64,000 bases of DNA from Stappia sp. (GCA_002722295.1 PBLF01000018.1:1-64000), one strand, 5' to 3'. Shown: positions 1 to 10,043, counted from the stretch's first letter. Notes: generated by a model not told the origin, from the sequence alone. Translations and numbers: made by a program.

Positions 1-354
1 TGAAGTCGCCAAACTCCACCTCGATCATACACCTCGGTGACCACCCGGGATTACACCTTCGACGGCGCTGAAATTACACCACGTGCGTGGACGCTACCGT
101 GATGGGTGCATTGGAAAAAGGTTCCAAGGATATGGGCTAAGGACCGCCTCATCGGTTTCTTGGAAAGTGCCGACCGCGTCAGAAATAGCCTTGGGTGGCC
201 GGACGCCAAAATTTCACATTTCTGATATTGGAGTAAAATCATATATATATTTATTATTTCCATGAATTGAAAATAGTAAATTTGTCATTCAATTTGAAAA
301 TGACCAAAAAATAGGCGACGCTGACGCAGATGAGAAAATCGGATCATCGCTTCT
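1..354. other. gene-free AT-rich stretch upstream of nap
   Basis: No convincing gene is seen. The second half (about 205-350) is clearly richer in A and T than the rest of the window, with an alternating AT run at 240-252. Bases 111-127 form a perfect inverted repeat, TTGGAA and TTCCAA separated by 5 nt. Bases 294-307 carry an FNR/NnrR-type box, annotated separately. This is likely the nap promoter region, but what lies further left is outside the window. Confidence 0.6.
294..307. promoter_or_regulatory. FNR/NnrR-type box upstream of napE
   Basis: The bases TTGAAAATGACCAA match TTG-N8-CAA, the minimal motif bound by FNR, NnrR and Dnr-type regulators. It ends 47 nt before the napE start. If it acts at -41.5, transcription would begin near base 342 and leave only a short leader. 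The local AT richness makes a chance match more likely here than at the other four boxes. Confidence 0.5.
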
Positions 355-537
355 ATGTCCAGCTCGCAGCCAGACAAGCTTCGCCCGACCAGGCGCTCTG
401 AACTCATTGCTTTCCTCGTTCTCGCTTTCGGGGTCTGGCCGTTTATTGCGGTCGGTGTGGTTGGTGGCTTCGGTTTTCTTGTCTGGATGAGCCAGATTGT
501 TCTCGGGCCGCCGGGTCCGCCTACCGGGCTGCATTGA
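355..537 (+). CDS. napE: NapE, small membrane protein of periplasmic nitrate reductase
   Basis: This 60-residue protein has a basic N-terminus followed by one long hydrophobic segment (about residues 18-45). The pattern near the end, VGGFGFLVWMSQ then GPPGPP, is typical of the NapE/TorE family. It is first in a napEFDABC order known from denitrifying alphaproteobacteria. The role of NapE is not settled; it is a single-pass inner-membrane protein linked to the nitrate reductase system. The ribosome binding site is weak. The gene ends 7 nt before napF, which fits co-transcription. Confidence 0.88.
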   Translation: MSSSQPDKLRPTRRSELIAFLVLAFGVWPFIAVGVVGGFGFLVWMSQIVLGPPGPPTGLH

Positions 538-544
538 GGCCGCC

Positions 545-1051
545 ATGGAAAAGGCCTCCGATCTCTCCAGGCGCAGCTTTCTGACTGGCCACAGGCGTGA
601 GACTGCCGCACCGATTTCCCCGTTCCGGCCGCCCTGGCTCCGTAAAGACGTGGCAAGCGCCTGTACCGGCTGCGGGTCCTGTGCCGACGCTTGCCCCACC
701 GGGGTTATCCGTATCGTCGGTGAAACAGCGACGCTGGATTTCACGCAAGGCGAGTGTACCTTCTGCGGCGCTTGCGCCGAGATCTGCCCGGAAGATCTGT
801 TCGACCTGGCCGTGAAGCCGTTCGATCACGTGGTGGAGATCGCAGGCACGTGCCTGACCTATGCGGGCGTGACCTGTCGGTCCTGTGGCGATGCCTGTCC
901 GGAACTGGCAATCCGCTTTGTCCCTCGCATCGGCGGTCCCTTTCTTCCAGAGGTCGATTCCTCCGCCTGTACGGGCTGTGGAGCCTGCATTGCGCCCTGT
1001 CCGGTCGGTGCGACCGGCCTTTCCCCCATGCGCGAGGCCGCCGATGCCTGA
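545..1051 (+). CDS. napF: NapF, 4Fe-4S ferredoxin-type accessory protein
   Basis: The protein has 168 residues and four cysteine clusters: C40/43/46/50, C71/74/77/81, C111/114/118 and C142/145/148/152. Three of these match 4Fe-4S ferredoxin sites. NapF is a cytoplasmic protein thought to help mature NapA before export. The N-terminal stretch SRRSFLTG resembles a Tat-like motif common in this family. I chose the ATG at 545 because upstream in-frame codons overlap napE and add no family sequence. The end overlaps the napD start by 8 nt. Confidence 0.9.
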   Translation: MEKASDLSRRSFLTGHRRETAAPISPFRPPWLRKDVASACTGCGSCADACPTGVIRIVGETATLDFTQGECTFCGACAEICPEDLFDLAVKPFDHVVEIAGTCLTYAGVTCRSCGDACPELAIRFVPRIGGPFLPEVDSSACTGCGACIAPCPVGATGLSPMREAADA

Positions 1052-1298
1052 CAGCCCGACATTCGTGATCTCCAGTGCCGTCGTGACCGCGATGCCGGAT
1101 CGCGTGGAAGCCGTGCGGGACCGGCTCTCCGAGATGCCCGATATCGAGGTCACCGCTGCCGAGGGAATCAAGCTCGTGATCGTTCTGGAGGGGCGAACGC
1201 GGAACACGGTTGGAGGGCGGCTGTCGGAGATTGCGACCCTGGACGGCGTCATCTCCGCAAACATGGTTTTCGAACACGTCGAGGAGGGCACCTCATGA
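1044..1298 (+). CDS. napD: NapD, NapA signal-peptide chaperone
   Basis: This 84-residue cytoplasmic protein belongs to the NapD family, whose members bind the twin-arginine signal peptide of NapA and hold back export until the molybdenum cofactor is inserted. The family pattern is visible: an N-terminal strand (FVISSAVV), a central [11 protein letters not shown] strand and a C-terminal ANMVFEH strand. The start at 1044 overlaps the napF end, and the stop overlaps the napA start (ATGA), so translation of the three genes is probably coupled. Confidence 0.9.
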   Translation: MPDSPTFVISSAVVTAMPDRVEAVRDRLSEMPDIEVTAAEGIKLVIVLEGRTRNTVGGRLSEIATLDGVISANMVFEHVEEGTS

Positions 1299-3796
1299 AC
1301 CTCGAATTGACAAGACGCGACATGATCAGAGCCCAGGCGGCGGGTATCGCTGCTGTCGCGGCCGGCATAAGCCTGCCTGCCGAGGGGCAGCCCGTTCCCG
1401 GAGGCGTTGCGGCTCTCGATATCAAGTGGTCGAAGGCGCCTTGCCGGTTCTGCGGAACCGGTTGTGGCGTGATGGTTGGCGTGAAGGAAGGGCAGGTGGT
1501 GGCCACGCACGGGGACACCCAGGCTGAGGTCAACCGGGGCCTTAACTGCATCAAGGGCTACTTCCTGTCGAAAATCATGTACGGCGCGGACCGGCTGACG
1601 ACGCCGCTTCTGCGCAAGAAGAACGGTGTTTATGCCAAGGACGGCGAGTTCGAGCCGGTGTCGTGGGATGAAGCCTTCGACGTGATGGCCGAGAAGGCGA
1701 AAGCGGTCCTGAAGGAAAAGGGCCCGGAGGCCGTTGGCATGTTCGGGTCCGGCCAGTGGACGATTTTCGAAGGCTACGCCGCGCAGAAATTCATGAAGGC
1801 TGGCCTGCGTTCGAACAACCTGGATCCCAACGCGCGCCACTGCATGGCATCAGCGGCCGTCGCCTTCATGCGTACCTTCGGAATTGACGAGCCGATGGGC
1901 TGCTATGACGACTTCGAGCACGCCGACGCCTTTGTGTTGTGGGGCTCGAACATGGCCGAAATGCATCCGATCCTGTGGACGCGACTGGCCGACCGAAGGC
2001 TTGGCCACGAACATGTCCGCTGTGCGGTCCTGTCAACCTTCACAAACCGCTCGATGGATCTGGCCGACATTCCGATCGTGTTCAAGCCCGGAACGGATCT
2101 CGCGATCCTGAATTTCATCGCCAACCACATCATCCAGACGGGGCGGGTCAATGAGGAATTTGTCGGCAGGCATACAACCTTCATGAAGGGACAGACCGAT
2201 ATCGGATATGGCCTGCGTCCGGAGCATGAGTTGCAGCAGCGGGCGACCGGCGCTGCATCGGCGGGAAAGATGGAGCCCATCGACTTCGAGGCATTCAAGG
2301 CGCATGTCGCCGAGTACACGCTGGAGCGTGTGTCGGAGCTCTCCGGTGTCGAGCCTGACTTCCTGCTTGAACTGGCCGAACTCTACGCCGATCCCGACAC
2401 GAAGGTGATGTCGCTGTGGACCATGGGCTTCAACCAGCACGTTCGCGGCGTCTGGGCGAACCAGATGGCCTACAATCTTCATCTGCTGACCGGAAAGATT
2501 TCGGAACCGGGCAACAGCCCGTTTTCGCTGACAGGGCAACCGTCCGCCTGCGGCACGGCGCGTGAGGTCGGCACCTTTGCGCACAGGTTGCCCGCGGACA
2601 TGGTGGTCACGAACCCGGAGCACCGGAAGCTTGCAGAGAAAACCTGGAAACTGCCAGACGGTGTGATCCCCGAGAAACCCGGTTTCCACGCGGTTCTCCA
2701 GGACCGGATGCTCCATGACGGAAAGCTCAACTGGTACTGGATACAGGTCAACAACAACCTCCAGGCCGCACCGAACAGCTCCGGAGAGACTTACCCGGGA
2801 TACCGAAATCCGGACAATTTCATCATTGTTTCCGATGCCTATCCGACGGTGACGGCGATGGCGGCCGATCTCATCCTGCCCGCGGCCATGTGGGTCGAGA
2901 AGGAAGGCGCCTACGGCAATGCCGAACGGCGCACGCATGTATGGCATCAGCTTGTCGATCCGCCGGGAGAGGCGAGATCAGACGTCTGGCAGGTGATGGA
3001 GTTCTCGAAACGTCTGACGACTGACGATGCCTGGCCGACGGAGATCCTGGACGCGAATCCCTCCTACAAGGGCAAGACGCTCTACGAGGTCCTGTTCGAG
3101 AACGGGAACGTAGATGCGTTCCCGCTGTCCGAGACCAGTCCCGACTACGAGAACCAGGAGGCCCGGCATTTCGGGTTCTACGTGCAGAAGGGCCTGTTCG
3201 AGGAATATGCCTCCTTTGGGCGGGGACATGGACACGATCTCGCACCCTACGACCGTTATCATCAGGAACGCGGCCTGCGCTGGCCGGTGGTTGACGGTAA
3301 CGAGACGCGCTGGCGGTTCCGCGAGGGATACGATCCCTATGTCGGCAAGGGGCGAGAGGTTGAGTTCTATGGCAAGCCCGACGGGCGGGCGGTCATTCTC
3401 GCGGTTCCCTACGAACCACCTGCCGAAAGCCCGGACGAGGAGTTCGATCTCTGGCTTGTGACGGGACGCGTGCTCGAGCACTGGCATTCAGGCTCGATGA
3501 CGATGCGTGTCCCCGAACTCTACAAGGCGTTCCCCGGAGCGCGGGTCTTCATGCATCCGCAGGATGCGCGGGAACGCGGCGTGAACCAGGGGGCGGAAGT
3601 GGTGGTTCGCTCGCGGCGTGGCGAGATTCGCACTCGGGTCGAGACCCGGGGACGGAACCGCATGCCCCGTGGCGTCGTGTTCGTTCCCTGGTTCGATGCG
3701 AGCGAACTCATCAACAAGGTCACGCTCGACGCGACCGACCCCATCTCCAAACAGACGGACTTCAAGAAATGCGCTGTTCAGATAGCCGCCGTCTGA
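1295..3796 (+). CDS. napA: NapA, catalytic subunit of periplasmic nitrate reductase
   Basis: The 833-residue molybdoprotein reduces nitrate to nitrite in the periplasm. A Tat signal ([12 protein letters not shown]) starts at residue 6. Cysteines 50, 53, 57 and 85 ligate the 4Fe-4S cluster, and Cys183 in the motif ARHCMASA is the expected molybdenum ligand. The length matches full NapA proteins, and the C-terminal guanine-dinucleotide-binding region, including [13 protein letters not shown], is present. It overlaps napD by 4 nt, and its end overlaps the napB start by 28 nt. Confidence 0.97.
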   Translation: MNLELTRRDMIRAQAAGIAAVAAGISLPAEGQPVPGGVAALDIKWSKAPCRFCGTGCGVMVGVKEGQVVATHGDTQAEVNRGLNCIKGYFLSKIMYGADRLTTPLLRKKNGVYAKDGEFEPVSWDEAFDVMAEKAKAVLKEKGPEAVGMFGSGQWTIFEGYAAQKFMKAGLRSNNLDPNARHCMASAAVAFMRTFGIDEPMGCYDDFEHADAFVLWGSNMAEMHPILWTRLADRRLGHEHVRCAVLSTFTNRSMDLADIPIVFKPGTDLAILNFIANHIIQTGRVNEEFVGRHTTFMKGQTDIGYGLRPEHELQQRATGAASAGKMEPIDFEAFKAHVAEYTLERVSELSGVEPDFLLELAELYADPDTKVMSLWTMGFNQHVRGVWANQMAYNLHLLTGKISEPGNSPFSLTGQPSACGTAREVGTFAHRLPADMVVTNPEHRKLAEKTWKLPDGVIPEKPGFHAVLQDRMLHDGKLNWYWIQVNNNLQAAPNSSGETYPGYRNPDNFIIVSDAYPTVTAMAADLILPAAMWVEKEGAYGNAERRTHVWHQLVDPPGEARSDVWQVMEFSKRLTTDDAWPTEILDANPSYKGKTLYEVLFENGNVDAFPLSETSPDYENQEARHFGFYVQKGLFEEYASFGRGHGHDLAPYDRYHQERGLRWPVVDGNETRWRFREGYDPYVGKGREVEFYGKPDGRAVILAVPYEPPAESPDEEFDLWLVTGRVLEHWHSGSMTMRVPELYKAFPGARVFMHPQDARERGVNQGAEVVVRSRRGEIRTRVETRGRNRMPRGVVFVPWFDASELINKVTLDATDPISKQTDFKKCAVQIAAV

Positions 3797-4272
3797 AGCC
3801 AGAGACGGCTGGAAAGGCGTGGCCCTTCGCCGCGCTGATCCTCACATGTGTCGTGGTGTTTGCCATCCCGGCCCTGTCCCAGGACGCTCCGCGACTGACG
3901 GGCGAAACGCCGCCGATGGAAAACGTTGCGGCCCCGCCGGTTCCCAAGCAGGTGACGGACGACGTCCGCAAGACGCGGGCATATCCCGAGCAGCCACCGG
4001 TCATCCCGCATTCCATTGAGGGCTATCAACTCACGGTCAATGCCAATCGCTGCCTGTCCTGCCATCGGCGTGAGTTTGCGGAGGCCGCCGGAGCCCCGAT
4101 GGTGAGCATCACCCATTTCATGAACCGGGAAGGGCAGATGCTCGCCGACGTGTCACCGCGCCGGTACTTCTGCACCATGTGTCACGTGTCGCAGCGGGAT
4201 GTGCCGCCGCTGGTCGAAAACACGTTTGTCGACATGAACGATCTGGGGCCGAAACCGGCCGGGGGGCGGTAA
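3769..4272 (+). CDS. napB: NapB, diheme cytochrome c subunit of nitrate reductase
   Basis: This 167-residue exported protein has a hydrophobic signal segment (about residues 18-37) and two heme-binding CxxCH sites, C95-H99 and C135-H139. NapB passes electrons from NapC to NapA in the periplasm. The start lies inside the 3' end of napA. An upstream start cannot be excluded, but this one places the signal peptide well. napC begins 3 nt after the stop. Confidence 0.93.
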   Translation: MRCSDSRRLKPETAGKAWPFAALILTCVVVFAIPALSQDAPRLTGETPPMENVAAPPVPKQVTDDVRKTRAYPEQPPVIPHSIEGYQLTVNANRCLSCHRREFAEAAGAPMVSITHFMNREGQMLADVSPRRYFCTMCHVSQRDVPPLVENTFVDMNDLGPKPAGGR

Positions 4273-4275
4273 GCC

Positions 4276-4971
4276 ATGTGGAGGCGGATCAAGGCTGCCT
4301 GTCACTGGGCCTGGCGGATTTTCGCTCGTCCCAGCGTTCACTTCGGGCTGGGCTTCCTCACGCTGGGCGGATTTGTGGGGGGCGTTGTCTTCTGGGGCGC
4401 GTTCAATACCGCGCTGGAAGTCACCAATACGGAGGCGTTTTGCATCAGCTGTCACGAGATGGAGGCCAATCCCTATGAGGAACTGACCCGTACGGTGCAT
4501 TTCTCGAACCGCTCGGGCGTGCGTGCCTCCTGCCCGGACTGTCATGTTCCCCACAATTGGACGGACAAGATCGCCCGCAAGATGCAGGCGTCCAAGGAGG
4601 TGTGGGGGCACATTTTCGGTACCATCGATACGCGCAGGAAGTTCCTCGACCATCGTCTTGAGCTCGCCAAGCACGAATGGGCCCGGCTCAAGGCCAACGA
4701 CAGTCTCGAATGCCGCAATTGCCATTCCGAGGCGGCCATGGACTTCGGCAAGCAGACCGACCGGGCGGCGGACATCCACCGGCGCTTCCTGATCTCGGGC
4801 GAGGCGACCTGTATCGACTGCCACAAGGGGATCGCCCACCAGCTTCCCAACATGGAAAACGTCGAACCTGGCTGGATTGCTCCTGCCGAAATGCGGAGCT
4901 CCAAAGCTCATGGAAGCGACCCGGACGCGGAAAGCGTTCTCCGCTACCTGGCCTCATTGGACCGGAACTGA
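4276..4971 (+). CDS. napC: NapC, tetraheme quinol dehydrogenase
   Basis: The protein has 231 residues. A single N-terminal membrane anchor (about residues 22-44) precedes a periplasmic domain with four CxxCH heme sites at 56-60, 86-90, 146-150 and 179-183, the NapC/NirT pattern. It takes electrons from quinol and hands them to NapB. It is the last gene of the nap group. Its 3' end overlaps by 18 nt with the converging small gene from the nor side. Confidence 0.95.
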   Translation: MWRRIKAACHWAWRIFARPSVHFGLGFLTLGGFVGGVVFWGAFNTALEVTNTEAFCISCHEMEANPYEELTRTVHFSNRSGVRASCPDCHVPHNWTDKIARKMQASKEVWGHIFGTIDTRRKFLDHRLELAKHEWARLKANDSLECRNCHSEAAMDFGKQTDRAADIHRRFLISGEATCIDCHKGIAHQLPNMENVEPGWIAPAEMRSSKAHGSDPDAESVLRYLASLDRN

Positions 4972-5232
4972 GCCTCCGTCCGGGCGGATGTCGTCCGCTT
5001 CGTTGCGGGCCCGGGCGTCGGCGCGATGCATGAGTTTTGCTAGATGGCGGGCGAAGGCCCACGTCGCAGGCAAGCCGAGCAGAAGTCCGCCGCCGACAGC
5101 CTGGTACGGGCTGAGAACCGGCCAGCCGACCCAGCTTGCGATAAGCGAGGCGAAGAAGAGGTTCACCGCCGCAGCGCCTGCGCCAAATGGATAGAGCGCG
5201 GCGACAAGGCGCCAGCCGGGTCTCGGGGTCAT
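4954..5232 (-). CDS. small membrane protein downstream of norD (second)
   Basis: This 92-residue protein has two hydrophobic segments (about residues 10-32 and 38-60) and a charged, probably cytoplasmic tail. I chose the ATG at 5232 because it forms an ATGA overlap with the stop of the preceding small gene; an in-frame ATG at 5250 is the alternative. It is last in the norCBQD transcript order, so a role in assembling or placing NO reductase in the membrane is a context inference. I do not recognise the family with confidence. A NorF-type protein is possible, though norF usually sits elsewhere. Confidence 0.65.
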   Translation of the reverse strand: MTPRPGWRLVAALYPFGAGAAAVNLFFASLIASWVGWPVLSPYQAVGGGLLLGLPATWAFARHLAKLMHRADARARNEADDIRPDGGSVPVQ

Positions 5233-5429
5233 CGACGTGCGACCAGCCATTGCACCGCCACCAGGGACAGGACGAGGGCAAGCGATGCCACAAGGAACCA
5301 GACCTCGGCCTGGTCGGTCTGCGGCGCCGGGATCGGTCGCTCGAAGCTCTTGGCGACGGCTGGCGAAAGTCCCCCAACCAGGCTTGCAACAAGAGCGGCG
5401 GGGGTACGAAGACGGAAAAGTGCTCGCAT
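5229..5429 (-). CDS. small membrane protein downstream of norD (first)
   Basis: The 66-residue product has an N-terminal signal-like hydrophobic stretch (about 10-26) and a second membrane segment near the C-terminus (about 43-62). It begins 1 nt after the norD stop. A good ribosome binding site (GAGGAG) lies within the end of norD, which supports a real, translationally coupled gene. The function is unknown; position ties it to nitric oxide reductase. Confidence 0.65.
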   Translation of the reverse strand: MRALFRLRTPAALVASLVGGLSPAVAKSFERPIPAPQTDQAEVWFLVASLALVLSLVAVQWLVARR

Positions 5430-5430
5430 G

Positions 5431-7344
5431 TCAGGTCTCCTCGATCAGGGAACGGTAGATTGCGGGAAGGGCGCGCGTCAGCCGCGCGGGATCTGGCAGG
5501 AGTGTGAAGCCCGACCGGTTGAAGATGCGGGCGAACCAGTCCTGCCCGTCCGCATCCACCACGATCGAGTGGACCGCCTGGCCCGCGTTCCTGGCCTCGC
5601 GCACCGCCATGCGGCTGTCCTCGATGCCGTGAATGCCTTCGTAGTGGTCAAGGTCGTTCGGCTTTCCGTCGGTCAGAACGAGCAGCAGTTTCCGGGTCGC
5701 ACGCTCCTCGCCGAGCCTTGCCGAGACATGGCGGATGGCGGCGCCCAGCCGTGTGTAGTGACCTGGCCGCAGGCCCGCAATGCGGGCCTGAACCTGTTCC
5801 GACAGGGGGGCGGCGAAGTCCTTGCAGCGGGTCAGGAACACGCGATCCCTCCGCAATGACGAAAAGCCCCAGACGGCAACCCTGTCGCCCGCCGCGTCGA
5901 TGCCGGCCGTGAGCGCGGCGAGGGCCTCGCGGGCCGTGTCGATGATGGCCCGTTCGCCGATCACCGCTTCCGTGGAGCGCGAACAGTCCATCAAGACCGC
6001 GACGGCGAGGTCGCGTTCGGTTACCCGCAGGTCGCGGTAGAGCCTGTCGCTGCTTTCGCCGGTCGCACGAAGCGCGACACGGTTGGCCACGACCGCCTCA
6101 AGGTCGAGTTCCGTTCCGTCTGTCTGGCGGGCCCGCATGATGCGGCGTGGATGCAGTCCCTCGAACTGTCGGCGTACACGTTCGACAAGACGGGGATCTG
6201 GAAGGGCTTCTTGATGAGCGGAGGTTGGCGCGTCGCTCTCCAGAACCCGGCAATGGCCGGGAAGATAGGCGCGTGCCCGGTGGTTCCACTCGGGGTAGAC
6301 GTGCGTGTCGGCCAGCGCCTCGTGATCCGCGTCCTGCGGGGCGAGGTCGAGATGAAGCCGCAGGCGTGTCGCCGCGCGCCGGTCGTGCCTGGACAGGGTG
6401 ATGTGTTCCTGGTCCTCGGCGGCCTTCTGTGCGTTCTCGTCGTCGTCGTCATCGACCGAGCGATTGAGGTTGAGGCTTTCGACCCAGCTCATGATCGCTT
6501 CGAAACGATGAATGATGAAGCTGTCGCGGCGGTTTGCCTCGTCCCGGTTCTCGCGTTTGCCGACCTTGCGCGTGGTCGTGGCCAGGCCGGGGGGCGCAAT
6601 GCCGGGCGTTTCCTCCGCTGCCGCGTTGCCCGGCCTGCGCGCAACGAGTTTCGGCCAGATCGCGACCGGGCGCGGCGGGCGATACCCGCGTGGCGCGGTG
6701 ATGTCGTCGCAGGAGCGTGCCGCAAGCTCCCTTGCGCGCCGTGACAGGGCGCGCGTGGAGCCGAGGCTCGCACGGATGAGCTCCTCGACAATCAGCTCCG
6801 CGTCCCCGCGCGGTTGCGCGACCCGGGTCGCGAGCACCTGACGACGCAGGATGCGGTGGCTCAGGGCGAGCCCCGGGCAGTTGCGGAGTGTCCTGGACGT
6901 TGCCTCCCGCAAGCGGGCAATGCGAACGAGATCCGCCGCCAGCGGATCCTCAGGCAGGGTTTCGACATTCGCTGTGTGCGCGCACAGCGCGGCGAGCCAG
7001 AGGTAGGCGGCCTTGTTCAAACGTGGATCGGGAAACTGATCCATGATCCCCGGAAGCCGAAGGTGCTCCCCGTCGAAGGTGGCGGAGCTTTCCATCGGGC
7101 GTGCGTCGGCAAGTGTTTCGGCGGCACTACGCCGGTGCAAGGCACTTGTGGCCGGCGCTTCGGCGATCTCGACACCGCTTGCACCGCCGAGCGCGCGAAA
7201 AAGCACGGCGATGCTGGGGCGTATTTCCTCCAGCGTCACCGCACTGCCTTCATGATGCTCCCGCGCGCCGAGGCGACTTGCCCAGTCGTGCCAGAGATTT
7301 CCGACGGCTTCTTCCGGCTCCAGCAACTCGAGGGGATTGAACAT
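5431..7344 (-). CDS. norD: NorD, von Willebrand factor A protein for NO reductase activation
   Basis: The 637-residue protein ends in a von Willebrand factor A domain. Its metal-binding motif DCSRS (DxSxS type) starts near residue 453, and LTDGKPND follows later. NorD works with the AAA+ protein NorQ in activating cNOR, probably during insertion of the non-heme iron. The N-terminal half is alpha-helical and poorly conserved in the family. It starts 12 nt after the norQ stop. The length fits NorD proteins of alphaproteobacteria. Confidence 0.93.
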   Translation of the reverse strand: MFNPLELLEPEEAVGNLWHDWASRLGAREHHEGSAVTLEEIRPSIAVLFRALGGASGVEIAEAPATSALHRRSAAETLADARPMESSATFDGEHLRLPGIMDQFPDPRLNKAAYLWLAALCAHTANVETLPEDPLAADLVRIARLREATSRTLRNCPGLALSHRILRRQVLATRVAQPRGDAELIVEELIRASLGSTRALSRRARELAARSCDDITAPRGYRPPRPVAIWPKLVARRPGNAAAEETPGIAPPGLATTTRKVGKRENRDEANRRDSFIIHRFEAIMSWVESLNLNRSVDDDDDENAQKAAEDQEHITLSRHDRRAATRLRLHLDLAPQDADHEALADTHVYPEWNHRARAYLPGHCRVLESDAPTSAHQEALPDPRLVERVRRQFEGLHPRRIMRARQTDGTELDLEAVVANRVALRATGESSDRLYRDLRVTERDLAVAVLMDCSRSTEAVIGERAIIDTAREALAALTAGIDAAGDRVAVWGFSSLRRDRVFLTRCKDFAAPLSEQVQARIAGLRPGHYTRLGAAIRHVSARLGEERATRKLLLVLTDGKPNDLDHYEGIHGIEDSRMAVREARNAGQAVHSIVVDADGQDWFARIFNRSGFTLLPDPARLTRALPAIYRSLIEET

Positions 7345-7356
7345 GGCCGCCCGCTC

Positions 7357-8163
7357 CTAGCCGTAGACCGTCGCGACGAGGTCGCGCAGCGCCCGCTGCA
7401 CGTCCGGTTCGTCGCTCATGGGCTCGATCACCGCCGCATCGAGCGCCCGTTCGAGCGTCATGCCGCCGGCAATCAGCGTTGCGGCATAGATCAGAAGCCG
7501 AGTCGAGACGCCTTCCTCCAGATCCATGCCCGAAAGCGCCCGGATATGTCCGGCGAGACGCACGAGCGATGCGGCGCGTTCTTCCGGCAGTCCGCTCTCG
7601 CGCGCGACGACGGCGGTCTCCGTCGCCGCATCCGGGAAGGTGAAGCTGATCGACAGGAACCGCTGGCGCGTCGAGGGCTTCAGGCGCTTGAGGATGTTCT
7701 GGTAGCCGGGGTTGTAGCTTGCCACGAGCATGAACTCCCGTGGTGCCTTGAGCTCCTCGCCGGTCCGGTCGATGGGCAGCGTTCTGCGGTTGTCGGTGAG
7801 GGGGTGCAGCACCACCGTCACGTCCTTGCGTGCCTCGACCACCTCGTCGAGATAGCAGATCGCTCCTTCCCGTACCGCCCGGGTGAGAGGGCCGTCTACC
7901 CATTCCGTCTCGCCGCCCCGCAGGAGGTAGCGGCCGATCAGATCGGCCGCCGAGAGGTCGTCGTGGCAGGCGACCGTGTAGAGCGGCCGGTTGAGACAGG
8001 CGGCCATATGCTCGACGAAGCGGGTCTTGCCGCAGCCGGTCGGCCCCTTCAGAAGAAGGGGCAAACCGTTTTCGTAGGCGGTTTCGAAGAGCGTGCACTC
8101 GTTGCCGACCGCCTGGTAGAAGGGCACCTCGCGCAGGGGGCGCGCGTCTTGCCGGGGGCTCAT
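7357..8163 (-). CDS. norQ: NorQ, MoxR-type AAA+ ATPase for NO reductase activation
   Basis: This 268-residue MoxR-family ATPase has Walker A GPTGCGKT (residues 40-47), Walker B around CYLDE (103-107) and a sensor-like segment VASYNPGYQN, as in NorQ/NirQ/CbbQ proteins. It partners NorD through its VWA domain to mature the NorBC enzyme. Its start overlaps the end of norB by 4 nt, so the two are probably translationally coupled. Confidence 0.94.
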   Translation of the reverse strand: MSPRQDARPLREVPFYQAVGNECTLFETAYENGLPLLLKGPTGCGKTRFVEHMAACLNRPLYTVACHDDLSAADLIGRYLLRGGETEWVDGPLTRAVREGAICYLDEVVEARKDVTVVLHPLTDNRRTLPIDRTGEELKAPREFMLVASYNPGYQNILKRLKPSTRQRFLSISFTFPDAATETAVVARESGLPEERAASLVRLAGHIRALSGMDLEEGVSTRLLIYAATLIAGGMTLERALDAAVIEPMSDEPDVQRALRDLVATVYG

Positions 8164-9515
8164 GCCAGACCTCCTTCAGGTGCGGGCACCTTGGTTCCCG
8201 GCGTGACGACCTCGCGGCGCGGGAACAGCATGGCATAGATGAACAGCAGGGCCCCGAGCACGACCGCAATGCCTGCGCCGAAGCGCATCATGTAGAACAG
8301 GTCGAGCTGGTCCTGGACGTCCATGTAGTAGTCGCCCACGACCCGCTGCATGTGGGTCTGGATCGTGCCGGCAAAGGTCAGCACGAAGGTCATGAAGGCC
8401 ATTCCGCCGGTCATCAGCCAGAAGCTTGCCATGTTGAGCACCTGGTTGTAGGGCGCGCGGCCCCGCAGGATCGGCATGGCATAGGTGAAGACCGCCAGGT
8501 TCAGCGCGACATACGCCCCGTAGAAGGAGAGGTGACCGTGTGCCGCCGTCACCTGGGTGCCGTGGGTGTAGTAGTTCACCCCGTGCAGCGTGTGCAGGAA
8601 GCCCCACACGCCGGCGCCGAAGAAGGCGACAGTCGCGGACCCGAGCGACCACAGAAGCGCGGCCTTGTTCGGATGGTTGCGGCGCCCCTTCCAGACCATC
8701 AGGAAGGCGAAGCTCATCATGGCGAAGAACGGCACGACCTCGAAGGTCGAGAACACCGATCCGACCCATTGCCAGTAGGCGGGAAGCCCGATCCAGTAGA
8801 AGTGGTGGCCGGTGCCGAGGACGCCGGAGATCAGCGCGGTGGCGACGATCACATACAGCCACTTCTCGATAACCTCGCGGTCGACGCCCGTAAGCTTCAG
8901 CAGCAGGAAGGCGAGGATCGAGGCCATCACCAGTTCCCAGGTGGCTTCCACCCAAAGGTGCACGACGAACCACCAGTACATCTTGTCGAGGCTGAGGTTG
9001 TCCGGGTTGATGAAAGCGAAGATCCACAGCAGCGACAGCAGCCAGAGCCCCATCAGAAGCACATTCGTGATCGCCGTCTTGCGTCCCGCCAGGGCGGTCA
9101 GCGAGATGTTGACCAGGAAGATCACCGCCGCGACGAGAATGCCGAACTTGACCCAGAGCGGCTGCTCCAGGAACTCGCGCCCGCCGTGGATGCCGACAAG
9201 ATAGCTGCCGACCGCGCCAAGGGTGCCGACGACGAGAATGACGAGCTGCAACCACGCGAGCTTGACGGAAAAGAGCTCACGCTCGCTTTCCTCCGGCACC
9301 AGATAATAGGCCGCGCCGAAAAAGCCGAGCAGGAGCCAAACGATCAGCGCGTTGGTATGAATCATGCGGATGATGTTGAAGGGCAGGATCTCGGACAGCG
9401 TGTTCGGCGACACGTAGATCCAGCCGGCAAGCAGCCCGCCGAGAACCTGGATGGCAAACAGGCCCATGGCCGCCAGGAAGTAGGCGAGGGCAACTTTCTG
9501 CGATGCGTATCTCAT
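8160..9515 (-). CDS. norB: NorB, catalytic subunit of cytochrome c-type NO reductase
   Basis: The 451-residue integral membrane protein of the heme-copper oxidase superfamily reduces NO to nitrous oxide. It is hydrophobic throughout, consistent with about 12 helices. Expected heme and iron ligand regions are visible, for example IHTNALIVW, HLWVEATWELV and TGHHFYWIG. It is the short, cytochrome c-dependent form rather than the quinol-dependent form, which matches a neighbouring norC. It starts 12 nt after the norC stop. Confidence 0.96.
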   Translation of the reverse strand: MRYASQKVALAYFLAAMGLFAIQVLGGLLAGWIYVSPNTLSEILPFNIIRMIHTNALIVWLLLGFFGAAYYLVPEESERELFSVKLAWLQLVILVVGTLGAVGSYLVGIHGGREFLEQPLWVKFGILVAAVIFLVNISLTALAGRKTAITNVLLMGLWLLSLLWIFAFINPDNLSLDKMYWWFVVHLWVEATWELVMASILAFLLLKLTGVDREVIEKWLYVIVATALISGVLGTGHHFYWIGLPAYWQWVGSVFSTFEVVPFFAMMSFAFLMVWKGRRNHPNKAALLWSLGSATVAFFGAGVWGFLHTLHGVNYYTHGTQVTAAHGHLSFYGAYVALNLAVFTYAMPILRGRAPYNQVLNMASFWLMTGGMAFMTFVLTFAGTIQTHMQRVVGDYYMDVQDQLDLFYMMRFGAGIAVVLGALLFIYAMLFPRREVVTPGTKVPAPEGGLA

Positions 9516-9527
9516 GAGTGGTCTCCC

Positions 9528-9980
9528 TCAGCCAGCGTCGTTCGGCGGCCAGTTCTGCGTGTCGGTCTGGTCGGCCCAGCGAAGGAACTCGGCCAGCCCG
9601 CGCATCTCCTCCTCGGTGATCTCGAAGTGCGGCATCTGCCTGCGCCCCTCGATCCCGGAGGGCTGCGCCTTCATCCAGGCGTCGAGCATTTCGTAGGCGG
9701 CCTGTTTGTCGTCGAGCACGCCCCAGCGGGTCATCACGTTGCCGACCTCGGGGGCGAAATAGGCGCCCTCGCCATGCAGCGTGTGGCAGTTGATGCAGCT
9801 GTTGCGTTCCCAGACGTGCTTGCCGAGACGCACCTCGTCTGAGAGCGGCATTCCGGCGGTGGACGTGGAAACCACGTAGCGGTGGCTCTGGATCGTGAGG
9901 GCGATGAAGACCGCTATGAAGAAGAGTGACCCTCCATAGAAGATGTTCCGCGCCCGCGATTTTGTAAGGATTTCAGACAT
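9528..9980 (-). CDS. norC: NorC, membrane-anchored cytochrome c subunit of NO reductase
   Basis: The protein has 150 residues, an N-terminal membrane anchor (about residues 13-31) and one heme site, CINCH at 62-66, followed by LHGEGAYF, a signature of NorC. It delivers electrons to NorB at the periplasmic face. It is first in a norCBQD operon, with an FNR/NnrR-type box 64 nt upstream. Confidence 0.95.
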   Translation of the reverse strand: MSEILTKSRARNIFYGGSLFFIAVFIALTIQSHRYVVSTSTAGMPLSDEVRLGKHVWERNSCINCHTLHGEGAYFAPEVGNVMTRWGVLDDKQAAYEMLDAWMKAQPSGIEGRRQMPHFEITEEEMRGLAEFLRWADQTDTQNWPPNDAG

Positions 9981-10043
9981 CGTGACCGACCTGTTCCCTG
10001 TTGCGGATCGCTAGAGGCCTATCGCGATCCGCGTCCGGGAATG

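Noticed and set aside
51..265. Two opposing 60-70 codon frames at the left edge
   Set aside because: They overlap each other, cross AT-rich promoter-like DNA and have no recognisable content.
6814..9842. Two long plus-strand frames over norQ, norB and norC
   Set aside because: They are antisense to the conserved nor genes.
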